Source: Paramecium octaurelia (lineage: Eukaryota > Ciliophora > Oligohymenophorea > Peniculida > Parameciidae). Taken from it: a DNA stretch of 64,000 nt. The first letter of the stretch is position 1. Each line of letters opens with the position of its first letter. Made by a program: the position numbers and the translations under genes. The notes under the pieces were generated by a model. The model was not told the origin of the DNA. It searched no databases and saw only the letters and a list, made by a program, of their open reading frames with translations. Location of the stretch: positions 24,002 through 88,001 of the forward strand of contig CAJJDP010000129.1 in assembly GCA_905182995.1 (NCBI GenBank). The letters are read 5' to 3'. Below are positions 60,885 through 64,000 of this stretch, piece by piece.

Positions 60885-63167
60885 ATGCAGAATAGACCTC
60901 AATCAGCAATAATGAAGTTGAAATCTGAGGCATCTGATGCTCGATCTAGAGATTCAATATCTCATCTAATGTTTACTCCTAAACCAAACAAAGTTACGAG
61001 CCCTCCAACTAAACGTTATGCTGATGGAGAGACTCTCTATATTCAGAATCTTTAATACAAACAAGAGGCCAATGTGCTACGTATGCAGAATATTAAGTTG
61101 AGAACTTTGGTTTAATAGTTATAAGTAATTTATCTATATCTTAATACTTTAGAATCGCATATAGTAAATAGAGAAAGTTGATCGCTATCAGTTACACACA
61201 GACCCATTAGGATTGACAACTGCAAATCAAGAAGGGAGTATTGTGCCAATGTTAAAAGCCAAGATTCGAGAATAGGCATAATAAATAACAGAGCTTACAG
61301 ATGATTTGAGAAGACAATGCAAATCTGTGAAATTAACTTAACTAGTAGAATTGCAGAAAGAGATAAAGAATCAGTAGGATGAAATCATGCGCTTGAAACA
61401 GTTTCAATAAGTCGCCATCAAGGTGACAGACCAAGAGTATGCTTTCCATATGAAAACAGCTTATTTAATGATCCAGATATAGGGGAGCGTATAAAAAATT
61501 ATGTGTTGACCATCAATGCCCAAGAGAGCCAAATTGAAGTACTAGAGAAGCAAATCAATCAACTTAAATGTGAATATTAGGGGCTTGTTGAAGATAATAT
61601 TAAGGTCAAGGAGGAAGTCAAGCAGATTTCTTTTGAGAAAACTCAATTGAAGAAAAAGTTAGAGGATTAAATCATTACTGAGACTGAATAATATTAATAG
61701 AAGAAAAGGGAATTTTTGGAGAAGAAACTGCAGTATCATGCATTATTATAATTAGGAGTGTATTAAAATAAGTAGACTCTTTGAAGGGAGAACTATCCCT
61801 TTATGAGACTAAGTACAAATAGGTTACAAAATAATAGCAAGATTAAGAACGAGAGTTTAAATAATAAATAGCCATAGCTCAAAAATCTAAACAGAATTTA
61901 GAAGATGTACTTCTTAAGAAGGAATTACTAATGTATTATTTCAAATAAATTTATTATTAATTAGATAAGATTTACAAGATCGTGTTGCTATATAAGATTT
62001 ACTTAAATAGAAGACTACATCTGAAGAGCCTGTTGTTAAACATTTGATTCCACCCAAATGTTATAGATCTGAGTTTACATAATTTCCAGAAGTTCAATAA
62101 GCAGAACATAAGGCTACTGATATTATAAATACCGATCCTATTGATTAAGAAAGATTAAAGGAATTACTTGAAGATTTAAGGTATAAAGTAATATCAATGT
62201 GCTTGACTCGAACTAGACTTCAATACTTATTTAAAGGAATATAATTTATTTAATTGCAATAAGGATTAGAATTGTTTATGAAGAGACCCTTTAATTATTC
62301 AGAAAAAGATTCATTAGTGCTAAGTAGATATTTCATTGGAGAAGACAAAGGATAAGCATATCGAATTCAATGGGAAGACACTCAGAGTGTTACTGATATG
62401 ATACAGTAAATAGTTCCGAGTAAGGAAGACACTCAATTCAATTTCAAAAGCATCATAAATAGGAACAGCGTAATAAAATTCTTGAATTTCGAAATGAAAT
62501 AGATAAGACTAGAGGATAAAAAGTACAATATTGATGATTACATAATCTACATAAAGAACAATACAAAGTGGAATTAAGAACATATAAGTTTTCTGAAATT
62601 AATAAATTCTTTGTATCTTGGGGATTCTGGTACTATCGATCAAGGATTTTTGAGTTTGTATTTGAGGGAGGAGTGTGAAATGATGGATTAATTAAATAAA
62701 TTATAGATGAACAATTTCCAAATATACAAATCAACACCAAAGATCATAGTAAAATACGATGATGATGAGGAGATAGTGTAGAAGCAGATTGAAATGAAAA
62801 TGCAGATAACTGTTGAACCAATTCTAACATATTCACGTAAATAGAGAGTTTTAAATTAGAATTACGATTGAATGATAATTCATTGAAGACTTCTGAAAGT
62901 AGAAAGCCAACAACTTGTGGAAGAGAGAACATTACCTACAGTGAGACTTATGTGGAGAGCATTCCTTTCATAAAGAAGTAAAGTGATTAGGCAAAAGTTG
63001 TAATATAAAAAGTGGAACAGATCAAGGAGTAGCAAAAGGAAGAAGAATAGAGCTAGTTTCAATTAACAGACAGCTTATTATAGCCTCCTTCTCTTTTAAA
63101 GAATAAAGTAGTGAGTGGGGAGGAAGAGCAGGTGGTTGAAGAGGAGATCTATTATGAAGAACTTTGA
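60885..63167 (+). CDS. Coiled-coil protein, 715 aa
   Basis: ATG 60885, TGA 63165-63167. Five introns: 61125-61152 (28 nt), 61437-61459 (23), 61758-61786 (29), 61933-61964 (32), 62837-62859 (23). Exons sum to 2,148 nt. Ser/Pro-rich N-terminus (FTPKPNKVTSPPTKRY), long coiled coil at about 75-330 (QIEVLEKQINQLKCEYQGL; EKTQLKKKLEDQ), then a globular-looking part at about 370-610 (DSLVLSRYFIGEDKGQAYRI; FLKLINSLYLGDSG), which may include EF-hand-like helices without clear loops, and an acidic tail (EEEQVVEEEIYYEEL). It is likely cytoskeletal or ciliary. No family recognised. Confidence 0.82.
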
Positions 63168-63209
63168 TTTTATTCAAATATTTTAATTTATATGTATCTA
63201 TCTAATATA

Positions 63210-64000
63210 TCAAAATCTATCGTATGGCTATGGCTATGATTTGTAAAACAAGTATCCAACAATACCTATGATGATAACAAACATGATAGATCCCCAGATG
63301 AACTAGCCCCATAATTTTCTATCCCAAACGGAATCTGGGAAAGTGGAATTAACGGGAATTTGTGAAATACTGAATTCAAATAGTGTAGAGCCTCCTTCTC
63401 CGGAGATCAACAAATTATTGATGTAAGTTTAAATGCTCATGGCTGAAATTGATGTTATCAGAGGTTCAGTGGTATTTGAAAATAAATTTGTCGAATTCAA
63501 AGAGACACCTCCTTTAAGATTATAATTTGGATAAGCTGAGATGGTAAGATAAGGACTTGTGTCTAGTAAAGTGATCACTTGATTGTCACTTATTAAAGTT
63601 CTAGCGATATCTGTAACTTAATTGTTTATAGCAGGGGGTTGCATTAAAGCTAAAACTGGAGTAGCCTCAGCTGAGACATAAGTTGTTGCTCCTATGGCTG
63701 TTACCAACACTTCCAATCCATCTTAGAGTTTAGTTGGTTAAATGGTTGTTGATACTGCGCTAGGGTTAATGGAACATTATCTATTAAAATGAATATGATA
63801 TTTACTGATTGATGAATCCATAATTAAGTAATGTTACTTAATTATTAACCGAGGCTGTGGGATTTGCTACGATTGCCACCACTTGATATTGACCATTATT
63901 TGAACTGCTTGCTGAGATTTGCAAAATACGATTCTGATCAGATAATCCTAAGAGTGTGCAAGCATATAATGATTGGATGTATTGGGCATTGCTCAAATAG
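63210..64000 (-). CDS. Type I membrane protein, C-terminal part (5' end outside window)
   Basis: TGA 63210-63212; the frame is open to the window edge at 64000 with one 25-nt intron at 63781-63805. About 250 residues are visible. The outer part is Ser/Thr/Asn-rich with alternating hydrophobic strands (DGLEVLVTAIGATTYVSAEA; LISDNQVITLLDTSPYLTIS), as in extracellular beta-sandwich proteins. A single membrane segment follows (IWGSIMFVIIIGIVGYLFYK) and then a short cytoplasmic tail ending at TGA. The signal peptide and N-terminal domains lie beyond the window. Ligand and role are unknown. Confidence 0.8.

Noticed and set aside
1..64000. CRISPR arrays, rRNA, tRNA, bacterial promoters, telomeric G4T2/G3T3 repeats
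   Set aside because: None seen on scanning both strands; the genetic code and introns make this a eukaryotic ciliate sequence.

Overview
The window reads as macronuclear-type DNA of a ciliate, almost certainly Paramecium. It is very AT-rich. Long reading frames appear only if TAA and TAG encode glutamine and TGA is the sole stop. Exons are split by introns of 20-32 nt (up to 46 nt in one gene) that start GT(A) and end mostly TAG. Under the standard code nearly every gene is chopped into short false ORFs, so I translated by hand with the ciliate nuclear code and checked that exon sums are multiples of three. No rRNA, tRNA, CRISPR or telomere repeat was seen.

Left part (1-18.8 kb). This part is gene-poor and decayed. 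It holds a frameshifted WD40 gene (0.8-1.95 kb), a doubtful 70-codon gene (2.28 kb), one intact ten-exon repeat gene (6.07-8.05 kb), a broken IS630/Tc1/mariner transposase on the minus strand (9.2-9.84 kb), several frame-broken coding remnants, and a 219-base run of N.

Right part (18.8-64 kb). This part is dense, typical Paramecium gene space with tight divergent and tandem spacing. In order: a divergent pair of TPR genes (18.8-23.4); a retroelement integrase-like remnant (24.3-24.6); an unknown 758-aa gene (24.7-27.1); two coiled-coil genes, one of 1551 aa (28.1-33.7); an ORF broken by TGA (34.1); a J-domain protein (34.6-35.0); a WD40 protein (35.2-36.7); a charged coiled-coil protein (38.6-40.0); a double cyclic-nucleotide-binding protein (40.0-41.6); an HTH protein (42.0); a GET4 homologue (42.6); a four-helix membrane protein (43.6); a cyclin (44.4-45.5); a Cys-rich protein (45.5-46.8); an RBR-type RING protein (46.9-47.9); a divergent pair of MORN genes, one of them radial-spoke RSPH10B (47.9-52.0); the ribosome-biogenesis factor RPF2 (52.1); a membrane-anchored SDR (53.1); a LITAF-domain protein (54.6); a K+-type cyclic-nucleotide channel (56.8-59.4); a hypothetical gene (59.9); a coiled-coil protein (60.9-63.2); and the C-terminus of a type I membrane protein (63.2-end).

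Four places carry a single N flanked by two identical direct copies of 1.31-1.41 kb. These look like unmerged contig overlaps rather than biology, and they create false extra gene copies. The strongest biological signals are two genes in which every repeat unit is its own exon with all introns in one phase, a cluster of stop-free 3n introns, and transposon relics in a genome type that normally removes them.
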